This document shows positions 1 through 6,715 of a stretch of 12,894 bases of DNA, in pieces. The position numbers were made by a program, and so were the translations under genes. The number at the start of each line of letters is the position of its first letter. The stretch's first letter is position 1. The notes below the pieces were generated by a model. That model was not told where the DNA came from, did not search any database, and was given only the letters and a program-made list of their open reading frames with translations. The stretch is from an uncultured Eubacterium sp. (GTDB lineage Bacteria > Bacillota > Clostridia > Peptostreptococcales > Anaerovoracaceae), in contig URXI01000093.1 of assembly GCA_900551775.1 (NCBI GenBank), forward strand, positions 1-12,894. Direction: 5' to 3'.

Positions 1-27
1 TGTTTTGTTGACAGATTAGAAATACTA

Positions 28-56
28 TTGACAAACCTTTTGACTTTCAGTACAAT
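28..56 (+). promoter_or_regulatory. sigma-A promoter of the symporter gene
   Basis: A perfect -35 TTGACA (28-33) is followed after 17 bases by TACAAT (51-56). Transcription should start near 63, giving a leader of about 28 bases before the ATG at 91. Confidence 0.85.
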
Positions 57-90
57 TTTCTGAGTGACCAAAAATTTATGGAGGAACGTA

Positions 91-1329
91 ATGAAAGAAA
101 AGAAGAAACTATCTCTTGCCGTACAGATCTTTATCGGTCTTGGATTGGGCATTGCCGCAGGGCTGATATTTATCGCTGCCGGCAAAGAAGGATGGGCTGA
201 TTCGTATATCATGCCCTTTGGGACTATCTTTTTGAACTTGATTAAGTTTATTGTAGTACCAATTGTACTGACATCGATTATTTCAGGAGTCATATCTCTG
301 AAAGATATCAAGAAAGTAGGCTCTATCGGCGGAAAGACAATCGTCTTTTATATGTGCACGACAGCGGTGGCCATCGTCATCGGACTGACCTTTGCGAACT
401 TGTTTAAAGGTACCTTCAGCGTGCTTCAGACTAGCGGTCTGACGTATGAAGCGACAGAGCCGGTCAGCTTTATGGAGACCCTGGTCAATATCTTTCCGTC
501 AAATGCAGTAGCGCCGATGGTAGAGGCAAATATGCTGCAGGTCATCGTCATTGCCCTGCTGTTTGGCTTTGGCATTATTTTATCTGGAGAAAAAGGACAA
601 CCTTTTGCCAAGATGATTGTCAGCCTCTCTGATGTATCCTTACGCATCATGGAGATGATCTTGAAACTCTCTCCAATTGGTGTTTTCTGCCTGATTACGC
701 CGGTTGTTGCGACTAACGGACCAAAGATATTGGGTTCTCTTGCAATGGTATTGCTGGCAGCTTATATCTGCTACATACTGCACGTCGTCATCGTATATTC
801 AGGTGCCGTCAAAGGGCTTGCAGGTGTAAATCCGCTGACTTTTTTCCGGGGTATCGCTCCGGCCATGATGTTCGCCTTTTCCAGTGCATCCTCGGTCGGC
901 ACGCTGCCGCTGAACCTGGAATGCTCAGAAAAGCTGGGAGCAAAGAGAGAAGTTGCTAGTTTTGTCCTGCCTTTGGGAGCAACCATCAACATGGACGGAA
1001 CCGCGATTTATCAAGGTGTCTGTGCGGTCTTCATCGCCAGATGCTATGGAATCGACCTGACATTATCACAGATGCTCGTCATCGTTCTGACTGCAACCTT
1101 GGCGTCTATTGGTACGGCCGGTGTGCCTGGCTCCGGCATGATCATGCTGGCCATGGTATTACAGAGTGTAGGACTGCCAGTGGAAGGTATCGCTCTGGTA
1201 GCAGGTGTAGACCGTATCTTCGATATGGGAAGAACCACCGTCAATATTACCGGAGATTCCGTATGTTCCATCGTTGTGAGCAAAATGGAAGAACGTAAAG
1301 AAGCGAGAAGAGCAAAAGCAAGGGCATAA
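91..1329 (+). CDS. dicarboxylate/amino acid:cation (Na+ or H+) symporter, DAACS/SLC1 family
   Basis: This 412-residue inner-membrane carrier belongs to the GltP/GltT/DctA family, which imports acidic amino acids or C4-dicarboxylates with Na+ or H+. The family hallmarks are all present: the serine-rich HP1 tip SSASSVGTLP (264-273), NMDGT in TM7 (300-304), a GTAGVPGSG HP2 loop, and TM8 with DMGRTTVNITGD (378-389). The TM8 Asp, Arg381, Thr382, Asn385 and Asp389 align with D394, R397, T398, N401 and D405 of GltPh, so an acidic amino acid such as glutamate or aspartate is the likely substrate (inference). The ATG at 91 is preferred over the in-frame GTG at 64 because GGAGG (80-84) sits six bases before it, and the usual N-terminal Lys-rich segment begins there. 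It has its own promoter and terminator. Confidence 0.93.
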   Translation: MKEKKKLSLAVQIFIGLGLGIAAGLIFIAAGKEGWADSYIMPFGTIFLNLIKFIVVPIVLTSIISGVISLKDIKKVGSIGGKTIVFYMCTTAVAIVIGLTFANLFKGTFSVLQTSGLTYEATEPVSFMETLVNIFPSNAVAPMVEANMLQVIVIALLFGFGIILSGEKGQPFAKMIVSLSDVSLRIMEMILKLSPIGVFCLITPVVATNGPKILGSLAMVLLAAYICYILHVVIVYSGAVKGLAGVNPLTFFRGIAPAMMFAFSSASSVGTLPLNLECSEKLGAKREVASFVLPLGATINMDGTAIYQGVCAVFIARCYGIDLTLSQMLVIVLTATLASIGTAGVPGSGMIMLAMVLQSVGLPVEGIALVAGVDRIFDMGRTTVNITGDSVCSIVVSKMEERKEARRAKARA

Positions 1330-1337
1330 AAATACAA

Positions 1338-1367
1338 GGGGCTGCAAGTTGCAGCCCCTGTTTGTTT
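1338..1367 (+). terminator. intrinsic terminator after the symporter gene
   Basis: An 8-9 bp perfect GC-rich stem (GGGGCTGC... pairing with ...GCAGCCCC, 1338-1358) with a 3-5 base loop is followed by TGTTTGTTT. It lies 9 bases after the stop codon. Confidence 0.88.
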
Positions 1368-1406
1368 GGGGAAATTCACAGAATTGGGGGACTAATTCTG
1401 GCGGTG

Positions 1407-1436
1407 TTGACAAAGGATTGTCCACTGCGATATACT
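1407..1436 (+). promoter_or_regulatory. sigma-A promoter of the YitT-family gene
   Basis: TTGACA (1407-1412) is followed after 18 bases by TATACT (1431-1436). The leader of about 85 bases has a possible 6 bp hairpin at 1441-1456 and a run of seven T (1480-1486) without a convincing stem before it. Confidence 0.7.
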
Positions 1437-1528
1437 TATACTGTAAGCATTTGCAGATGCCACGCGCGTCAGCAGATGTTTTTTTAAAGAGAAAAGTTCG
1501 TGTGTTGTGAGTAAGGGAGGAGATTTGT

Positions 1529-2386
1529 ATGAAAAAATTAAATTTGAAGAAAATAAGCATAGATGTATTTGTAGATATCATCGGAGGGATCCTGATTGCC
1601 ATCGGCACTTATAATTTTGCAGCCGCTTCAGAATTCCCAATGGTGGGGTTTAACGGAATCGGCTTGATTCTATACCACCTTTTTGGCCTGCCCATCGGAA
1701 CGGTGGCATTTGTATTGAACATACCGGTGGCTATCGCCTGCTTTAAAATTCTCGGAAGAGACTTTTTTATCAGGTCCATCAGGACCATTGCTATCACTTC
1801 TGTGATCATGGACGTGGTCGCGCCGAAGTTTCCAGTCTATGAGGGGGATTTGATGCTTTCCGCAATCTGTACCGGCGTGCTTTCCGGCCTGGGATATGCT
1901 TTGATTTACATGAGAGATTCTTCCACCGGCGGCACTGACTTTATCATGCTGTCCATCAAAGAATACTTCCCGCATCTCTCTTTGGGAAAGATCTCCTTCG
2001 CCATGGAATCATTGGTAATTGCAGCTGGAACAGTTTTTGTATCAAAAAACATCGAAGGCCTGATTTATGGCATGATAATCAGTTTCATCCTTTCCATCAT
2101 GGTAGATAAAGTGATGTACGGAATTTCCGCTGGTAAAATGGCCTTTATCGTCACAGATCACGCTCACGAAGTAGCAGACCGCATTGATGAAACGGTAGGG
2201 AGAGGATCCACTTTCTTAAAAGCAGAAGGCAGTTATTCTGAAGAAGAGAAGGATGTAGTCATGTGCGCATGCAGTACCAAGCAGATGTACGGCATCAGGA
2301 ATGTTGTCAAGCAGGTTGATCCGGAAGCCTTTATCATCATCATGGAATCCAACGAAGTAGTAGGATCTGGCTTTAAAGCGAAATAA
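1529..2386 (+). CDS. YitT family membrane protein (YitT/DUF161 membrane region plus C-terminal DUF2179)
   Basis: This is a 285-residue protein. The first about 195 residues hold roughly five to six hydrophobic membrane segments, including the conserved region with SSTGGTDFI. The C-terminal soluble part (from about residue 200) matches DUF2179, with GRGSTFLKAEGSY (224-236) and the final strand IIIMESNEVVGSGFK. Length and architecture are typical of B. subtilis YitT/YpjC/YqfU-type proteins, whose substrate and role are not settled; a transport or sensing role is only inferred. The start is set by GGGAGGAG (1515-1522) before the ATG. It is a single-gene unit with its own promoter. Confidence 0.9.
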   Translation: MKKLNLKKISIDVFVDIIGGILIAIGTYNFAAASEFPMVGFNGIGLILYHLFGLPIGTVAFVLNIPVAIACFKILGRDFFIRSIRTIAITSVIMDVVAPKFPVYEGDLMLSAICTGVLSGLGYALIYMRDSSTGGTDFIMLSIKEYFPHLSLGKISFAMESLVIAAGTVFVSKNIEGLIYGMIISFILSIMVDKVMYGISAGKMAFIVTDHAHEVADRIDETVGRGSTFLKAEGSYSEEEKDVVMCACSTKQMYGIRNVVKQVDPEAFIIIMESNEVVGSGFKAK

Positions 2387-2392
2387 TTAGAA

Positions 2393-2428
2393 AAGATGCT
2401 GTCCAGGTTCGTCGTTGGACAGCATCTT
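2393..2428. terminator. bidirectional terminator hairpin between convergent genes
   Basis: A perfect 13 bp stem (2393-2405 with 2416-2428) encloses a 10-base loop. It is only 7 bases after the YitT stop on the plus strand, where the following tract is weak. Read on the minus strand the stem is followed by TTCTAATTATTT, a better U-rich tail, so it also ends the small minus-strand gene that stops at 2442. Confidence 0.8.
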
Positions 2429-2441
2429 CTGATTTGGGGGC

Positions 2442-2564
2442 TTACTTTACGTCGTAGGCAATCAGCGCTACCTCGCAGCCGCATTTTTCTGCAAGCTTGT
2501 GTTCTGCCTCGCTGATGATTTTAAGATCCGCTGGGGAAAGTTCTGCCAATTTGTCGTTATACAT
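2442..2564 (-). CDS. small conserved-looking protein of 40 residues, function unknown
   Basis: A complete minus-strand ORF runs from the ATG at 2564-2562 to the TAA at 2444-2442 and encodes 40 residues. The near-perfect Shine-Dalgarno GGAGGTGAT (2577-2569) is 4 bases from the ATG (8 bases counted from GGAGG), much stronger than chance would give. The gene ends 14 bases before a hairpin with a U-rich tail on its own strand. The protein starts MYNDKLAELSPADLK, is probably helical through about residue 27, then has a CGC motif (Cys28, Cys30) and a short hydrophobic strand EVALIAYDVK. I do not recognise a named family. No signal peptide or membrane segment is seen. It could be a small cytosolic protein or a metal- or redox-sensitive peptide, but the sequence does not show which. 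A TACTAT -10-like element lies just upstream on the minus strand (about 2588-2583) without a clear -35. Confidence 0.68.
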   Translation of the reverse strand: MYNDKLAELSPADLKIISEAEHKLAEKCGCEVALIAYDVK

Positions 2565-2674
2565 TTTTATCACCTCCAACTATAGTATTTACCGGATGAC
2601 AGAACAACATTCCAGTGATAAAATAAAAAAGATTGTTAATTATTTTCGGGAATAATACTAAGAGCTGCTTTCGT

Positions 2675-2703
2675 TTGCGTCTTTGCCGCTATTGTGGTAG
2701 AAT
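2675..2703 (+). promoter_or_regulatory. promoter of the ecfA1-ecfA2-ecfT-trmB operon (extended -10)
   Basis: An extended -10, TGGTAGAAT (TG at 2695-2696, hexamer 2698-2703), has a partial -35, TTGCGT (2675-2680), 17 bases upstream. The extended -10 resembles the one before the gene at 8313. Confidence 0.6.
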
Positions 2704-2760
2704 AGTTCCGCGAAGTAAACGATGCTGCTTATAAAAATCGAAATCCTATGGAGTGAACAT

Positions 2761-3600
2761 ATGGAAAATATGATCAAAATTGAAAATTTAGTTTTTGAAT
2801 ATACACAGGGCGACGAGGAAGCGCCGGTCAGAGCGATTAACGAGATTTCCCTGGAAATAGAGAAGGGCAGCTTTACGGCTGTCATCGGCAAGAATGGATC
2901 AGGCAAGTCCACTTTGGCGAAGAACCTCAACGGACTTCTTCTGCCCAGCTGCGGGACTGTCTACGTAAAAAAATGGGACACCAGGGATGATGACCATATA
3001 TGGGACGTGCGGCAGACGGCGGGGATGGTCTTTCAGAATCCCGACAATCAGCTGGTCTCCTCTATCGTGGAAGACGACGTAGCCTTTGGACCCGAAAATT
3101 TGGGCATTGAGCCGCAGGAGATCAGAAAAAGAGTGGACAGAGCATTAGAATCTGTCAACATGGGACAATTTAAGAAAAAAGCCCCCCATCTTCTGTCTGG
3201 CGGACAAAAGCAGAGGATCGCGATTGCAGGTGTCGTGGCCATGCGGCCGGAATGCATCATCTTTGATGAGCCGACAGCGATGCTGGATCCAAAAGGCAGA
3301 GATGAGATCATGAAAATTATCAAAGAACTGCATGAAGACGGGATTACTGTGATTTTGATTACCCACTTCATGGATGAGGCAGTACAGGCAGATCGAGTCG
3401 TCATTATGAATGAGGGCAATATCCTTCTTGACGGAACACCTTCTGAAGTGTTCTCGCAGGGAGAGACCATCAAAGCGGCCAACCTGGACGTTCCGCTAGC
3501 TGTGGAACTTGCCGGCAGACTGAGAAAAAGAGGAATTAAGATTCCTGAGGATGTCATTACAAATGAAGGATTGGTAACATTCGTATGTCAATACAAGTAA
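2761..3600 (+). CDS. ecfA1: energy-coupling factor (ECF) transporter ATP-binding protein EcfA1
   Basis: This 279-residue ABC ATPase powers ECF-type vitamin or metal uptake at the inner face of the membrane. The order is Walker A GKNGSGKST (43-51), Q-loop FQNPDNQ (91-97, the FQNPD form typical of EcfA1/CbiO), signature LSGGQKQR (145-152), Walker B IIFDEP (166-171) with catalytic Glu170, D-loop and His202 in the switch. The C-terminal extension after residue 230 is usual for EcfA subunits. The ATG at 2761 is chosen over an upstream in-frame ATG at 2722 because GGAGTG (2750-2755) precedes it and the family begins close to this point. It heads the operon and overlaps ecfA2 by 16 bases, fitting an obligate EcfA1-EcfA2 heterodimer. 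Confidence 0.94.
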   Translation: MENMIKIENLVFEYTQGDEEAPVRAINEISLEIEKGSFTAVIGKNGSGKSTLAKNLNGLLLPSCGTVYVKKWDTRDDDHIWDVRQTAGMVFQNPDNQLVSSIVEDDVAFGPENLGIEPQEIRKRVDRALESVNMGQFKKKAPHLLSGGQKQRIAIAGVVAMRPECIIFDEPTAMLDPKGRDEIMKIIKELHEDGITVILITHFMDEAVQADRVVIMNEGNILLDGTPSEVFSQGETIKAANLDVPLAVELAGRLRKRGIKIPEDVITNEGLVTFVCQYK

Positions 3601-4445
3601 GAAATTTATCACATATTTATTCAAAGGGAATGCCTGATGAACAACTGGCGCTTTCTAACATCAATTTCGATATTTACGACGGGGAAATCGTAGGCGTTAT
3701 CGGTCACACCGGTTCGGGAAAGTCGACGCTGCTGCAGCATCTCAATGGACTGCTGCAGCCGGACAGCGGCACCATTGTCATTGGAAATACAGATATTACC
3801 GAACCTGGCGTGGCTATGAAAGAAATACGCAGGCGGGTAGGACTGGTTTTCCAATATCCGGAGTATCAGTTATTCGAGGAAACCGTGGCGCAGGATGTGG
3901 CTTTCGGACCTAAGAATCTGGGACTATCTGCGGCAGAGGTGGATGACCGGGTCGAGGAAGCATTGGAACTTGTGGGGCTGGATTACGAGGATATCAAAGA
4001 CCGTTCTCCTTTTGATCTCTCTGGCGGTCAAAAGAGACGAGTAGCCATCGCCGGGGTCATCGCCATGAAGCCGCACGTTTTGATCCTGGATGAGCCCACA
4101 GCAGGTTTGGATCCGGGAGCGCATCAGGATATTCTCGCTATGATTGAAGAAGTCCACGAAGCACAGAACAACATCATCATCTTTGTTTCCCATAACATGG
4201 CGGATGTTGCCAGTTTATCTGACAAAGTCATGGTTTTGGACAACGGAAAGCTGGTGACGGTTGGAACGCCGCAGGAGGTATTTTCACAAAAGGAACGCCT
4301 GGAGGCAATCGGACTGAATGTACCGCCTGTTACAGATCTGATGCACCAGATCAAGAGCGGCGGGGCGGCCGTCAATGAAAAGGTGCTTACCATCAAAGAG
4401 GCGGAAGAAGAATTATATAACTATTTACAGAGGAAAATGATTTAA
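3585..4445 (+). CDS. ecfA2: energy-coupling factor (ECF) transporter ATP-binding protein EcfA2
   Basis: This 286-residue ABC ATPase is the partner of EcfA1. Walker A is GHTGSGKST (40-48), the Q-loop region is FQYPEYQLF (89-97, the FQYPE form typical of EcfA2), the signature is LSGGQKRR (145-152), Walker B is LILDEP with Glu170, and the switch His is 203. The N-terminal start MSIQVRNLSHIYSKG matches the usual beginning of EcfA2, which supports the ATG at 3585 even though it lies within the end of ecfA1 and its best Shine-Dalgarno, GAAGGA (3565-3570), is rather far (14 bases). Translational coupling with ecfA1 is therefore likely. All catalytic motifs are intact. Confidence 0.94.
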   Translation: MSIQVRNLSHIYSKGMPDEQLALSNINFDIYDGEIVGVIGHTGSGKSTLLQHLNGLLQPDSGTIVIGNTDITEPGVAMKEIRRRVGLVFQYPEYQLFEETVAQDVAFGPKNLGLSAAEVDDRVEEALELVGLDYEDIKDRSPFDLSGGQKRRVAIAGVIAMKPHVLILDEPTAGLDPGAHQDILAMIEEVHEAQNNIIIFVSHNMADVASLSDKVMVLDNGKLVTVGTPQEVFSQKERLEAIGLNVPPVTDLMHQIKSGGAAVNEKVLTIKEAEEELYNYLQRKMI

Positions 4446-5245
4446 TGATAAGAGATATCACACTTGGACAATATTATCCCAGCGAATCCATCATTCATCG
4501 GCTGGATCCGAGAATTAAAATTATCGCGACGATTTTGTTTATCGCAGAGTTATTTATCGTGGATGATTTTATCGGGTTTGCCATCTGCGGCGGGGCGCTG
4601 GCTATCATCGTTGGCGTATCAAAGGTGCCCCTGGCCTTTATTATGCGGGGGCTGAAACCGATTCTTTTGATCATCATCTTTACCTTCTGCCTCAACATTT
4701 TCATGGTGGATGGCAGGGTGATCTGGCAATGGGGATTTTTGAAAATCACGGTTGAAGGCCTTTATACGGCGGCGTTTATGGGACTGAGGCTGATTCTTTT
4801 GATCATCGGTTCTTCCCTGCTGACGCTGACGACAAAACCCATCAGTCTGACTGATGCCATCGAGAGACTGCTGAGCCCGCTTTCGCATATCGGTGTGCCT
4901 ACTCATGAAATTGCCATGATGATGTCCATCGCCCTCAGGTTTATTCCGACGCTTTTGGAGGAGACGGACAAAATCATGAAAGCCCAGCAGGCTAGAGGCG
5001 CTGATTTTGAAAGCGGGAACATCCTGAGCAGGGCGAAATCCCTGATTCCCATCCTTGTACCTCTATTTGTAAGTGCTTTCCGCATCGCGCAGGATTTGGC
5101 TATGGCCATGGAAGCCCGCTGCTACCGAGGTGGAAAAGGGCGTACCAGAATGCATGAGATGAAGTTCGGCGGCAGAGACGTTGCGGCGATGGCCGCCTTA
5201 GCGGCGTTTCTGGCAGTGATTATTTTGGAGAGAATCTTTTTATGA
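4445..5245 (+). CDS. ecfT: energy-coupling factor (ECF) transporter transmembrane protein EcfT
   Basis: This 266-residue T component links the EcfA1-EcfA2 ATPases to exchangeable substrate-binding S proteins. It has about five to six hydrophobic membrane segments and the two diagnostic coupling-helix motifs: ARG at 183-185 and ARCYRGG from 224. In group II ECF transporters these Ala-Arg-Gly-like motifs dock into the ATPase grooves. The ATG overlaps the ecfA2 stop by one base (TAATG), with AGAGGA (4429-4434) ten bases upstream. No S component (RibU, ThiT, BioY and similar) is present in the window, so this is probably a shared module serving several S proteins encoded elsewhere. It overlaps trmB by 4 bases. 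Confidence 0.93.
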   Translation: MIRDITLGQYYPSESIIHRLDPRIKIIATILFIAELFIVDDFIGFAICGGALAIIVGVSKVPLAFIMRGLKPILLIIIFTFCLNIFMVDGRVIWQWGFLKITVEGLYTAAFMGLRLILLIIGSSLLTLTTKPISLTDAIERLLSPLSHIGVPTHEIAMMMSIALRFIPTLLEETDKIMKAQQARGADFESGNILSRAKSLIPILVPLFVSAFRIAQDLAMAMEARCYRGGKGRTRMHEMKFGGRDVAAMAALAAFLAVIILERIFL

Positions 5246-5880
5246 GACAGAGAAAGCTAAAAAATATAGACGAGAGACTGGAAGACTTTTGTGATTTTAC
5301 CATAGAAAACCCACAGCGTCTTAAGGGGAAATGGAAGGAAGCCTTTGGAAACGACCATCCAATTTATCTGGAAATCGGCTGTGGAAAAGGACAGTTTGTG
5401 ACCAGTTACGCAGCAAAATACCCACAGTGGAATTTTATTGCAATTGAGGGTCATCAGAGTGTGGTGCTCAGAGCTTTGGAGAAAGCGGCGGAGATGGAAG
5501 CAGTCAACATCAAATTCGTCTTGGAATATGTGAAAGATATCCGTGATTATTTTGATCGGGGAGAACTTGAGGGGATTTTTTTAAACTTCAGTGATCCCTG
5601 GCCGAAGGATCGTCACGCAAAACGCAGACTGACCTATGAGAAACGCCTTTTACAGTATTGTGACGTGATACGCGAAGGGGGAGCAATTCAATTCAAGACT
5701 GACAATGAAGGTTTGTTTGATTTTACCTTGGATCAAATTGAGATTGCAGGACTGAAAATTTTGGAAATGTCAAGAGATCTCCATGCTTCGGAATTTGCAG
5801 AGACAAATATTACCACAGAGTACGAAGATAAATTCGCAGCGACTGGGAAGAATATCAATTATGTAAAGATAAGAGCCTGA
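5242..5880 (+). CDS. trmB: tRNA (guanine-N7-)-methyltransferase TrmB
   Basis: This 212-residue SAM-dependent enzyme makes m7G at position 46 in the variable loop of tRNAs. The SAM loop EIGCGKGQF starts at Glu44. The catalytic and tRNA-binding segment FSDPWPKDRHAKRRL runs over 116-130, including Asp118. TDNEGLF (153-159) is the third conserved block. Length is normal for a Firmicutes TrmB. It is joined to ecfT by an ATGA overlap and should be translated from the ECF operon transcript. GGAGAG lies 11 bases before the start. Its stop codon sits inside the following hairpin. The pairing with ECF genes looks like a shared transcript and does not show a functional link. Confidence 0.95.
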   Translation: MRQRKLKNIDERLEDFCDFTIENPQRLKGKWKEAFGNDHPIYLEIGCGKGQFVTSYAAKYPQWNFIAIEGHQSVVLRALEKAAEMEAVNIKFVLEYVKDIRDYFDRGELEGIFLNFSDPWPKDRHAKRRLTYEKRLLQYCDVIREGGAIQFKTDNEGLFDFTLDQIEIAGLKILEMSRDLHASEFAETNITTEYEDKFAATGKNINYVKIRA

Positions 5881-5898
5881 TACAGGCTCTTTCCTATT
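5871..5898. terminator. hairpin terminator between convergent trmB and the M23 gene
   Basis: A 9 bp stem (5871-5879 with 5883-5891) with a 3-base loop includes the last bases of trmB and its stop codon. It is followed by TTCCTATTT on the plus strand and ATCTTTACAT on the minus strand. The tails are only moderately T-rich, so efficiency in either direction is uncertain. Confidence 0.65.
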
Positions 5899-5905
5899 TG
5901 GGAAA

Positions 5906-6595
5906 TTAGTTCTTGATGATTTTTGAAGGATTGCATAGATTGCCATTCTTCATCAGTTCAAAATGAAGATGGGTCGGTTCCATGGATTCATAAAGCGCAG
6001 TCTGTCCAACGTTGCTGATTACCTGGCCTTTCTTTACCGTATCGCCTTTTTCAGCAAGCTTATCTGTGGAGAGATTGCTGTATTTGGAAATATAGCCATT
6101 GCTGTGGGTGATCTCGATGGTGATTCCATAGGCATCATCTGTATATATGTCCGTAATTGTACCGCTGGCGATTGCTTTGACACTGGTTCCCTGGGGAGCC
6201 TCGATATCCATACCTGGGTGGGTCATGTATTGATCGAGAGTCGCGTTGTAGATCACCATATCCATTGAATACTTCTTAGATACTTTTCCTTTGTCCGCGT
6301 CGACAGGCAGGATGAACGTATTGGATTTTGATGACTGCTGATTACTATCTACAATGGGAACGCTGGCGGATGCTTCTTCTGACTTATCACTTGCCTGTTC
6401 TTTTTGCTGATCATCGGCGTCCTTTTCCTGATCAGTGGTGGTCTTTTTCGTAACAGGCACATCATTTGCACTATTTGAGATTTTGTCAATACTAGCTTTT
6501 ATCGTGAAAATAGATGTCAGAGCTATGAGACAGAAGCAAAGCATCAGAACAGCGGCAACCTTGTCTTTCCCTTTTTTTCTTTCAACTTGTCGCAT
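5906..6595 (-). CDS. membrane-anchored M23 (LytM-type) peptidase, SpoIIQ-like
   Basis: This 229-residue protein has a short basic cytoplasmic N-terminus, one membrane helix (about 13-31), a Ser/Asp/Lys/Gln-rich linker (about 40-92), and an extracytoplasmic M23 domain (about 94-226). The four zinc-site residues of LytM-type enzymes are present: HPGMD gives His126 and Asp130, and HLH gives His209 and His211, so it could be an active endopeptidase on peptidoglycan cross-links. Single-helix anchor, length and intact site resemble clostridial SpoIIQ, the forespore half of the engulfment channel, but a vegetative cell-wall hydrolase is equally possible. The ATG at 6595 is chosen because GGAGG (6608-6604) lies 8 bases before it; the GTG at 6604 overlaps this site. 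It is transcribed divergently from the aminotransferase. Confidence 0.85.
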   Translation of the reverse strand: MRQVERKKGKDKVAAVLMLCFCLIALTSIFTIKASIDKISNSANDVPVTKKTTTDQEKDADDQQKEQASDKSEEASASVPIVDSNQQSSKSNTFILPVDADKGKVSKKYSMDMVIYNATLDQYMTHPGMDIEAPQGTSVKAIASGTITDIYTDDAYGITIEITHSNGYISKYSNLSTDKLAEKGDTVKKGQVISNVGQTALYESMEPTHLHFELMKNGNLCNPSKIIKN

Positions 6596-6615
6596 TTTCT
6601 TCACCTCCTGTCACC

Positions 6616-6645
6616 TATTATCACCACTAAAACATGGATTCATAC
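6616..6645 (-). promoter_or_regulatory. candidate sporulation (sigma-F/G-like) promoter of the M23 gene
   Basis: On the minus strand GTATG (6645-6641) is followed after 15 bases by GGTGATAATA (6625-6616). The second box fits the published forespore sigma-F -10 pattern GGnrAnAhTw, and the first fits GywTA at four of five positions. No good sigma-A -35 is placed for this gene. The leader would be very short (about 15 bases), which weakens the call. Confidence 0.4.
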
Positions 6646-6655
6646 TAATATTAAC

Positions 6656-6684
6656 TTGTAAAAATAAGGAGTTCATAGTAGAAT
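6656..6684 (+). promoter_or_regulatory. sigma-A promoter of the aminotransferase gene
   Basis: TTGTAA (6656-6661) is followed after 17 bases by TAGAAT (6679-6684), about 31 bases before the ATG at 6716. It lies in the divergent gap shared with the M23 gene. Confidence 0.65.
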
Positions 6685-6715
6685 GTTTTCATGAAATTAA
6701 TTTGGAGGTGACAAT

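Noticed and set aside
8..28. Second TTGACA (8-13) as an alternative promoter with TACTAT (23-28)
   Set aside because: The spacer is only 9 bases; the pair at 28-56 has the ideal 17.
64..90. Upstream in-frame GTG start for the symporter gene
   Set aside because: It lies almost at the predicted transcription start, has no ribosome site, and the ATG at 91 has GGAGG at the right distance.
1441..1490. Attenuator in the YitT leader
   Set aside because: There is a 6 bp hairpin at the transcript start and a run of seven T, but no stable stem directly before the T run.
1159..1608. 149-codon minus-strand ORF across the symporter end and YitT start
   Set aside because: It is antisense to two well-supported genes, crosses a terminator and a promoter, has no ribosome site and a composition unlike a real protein.
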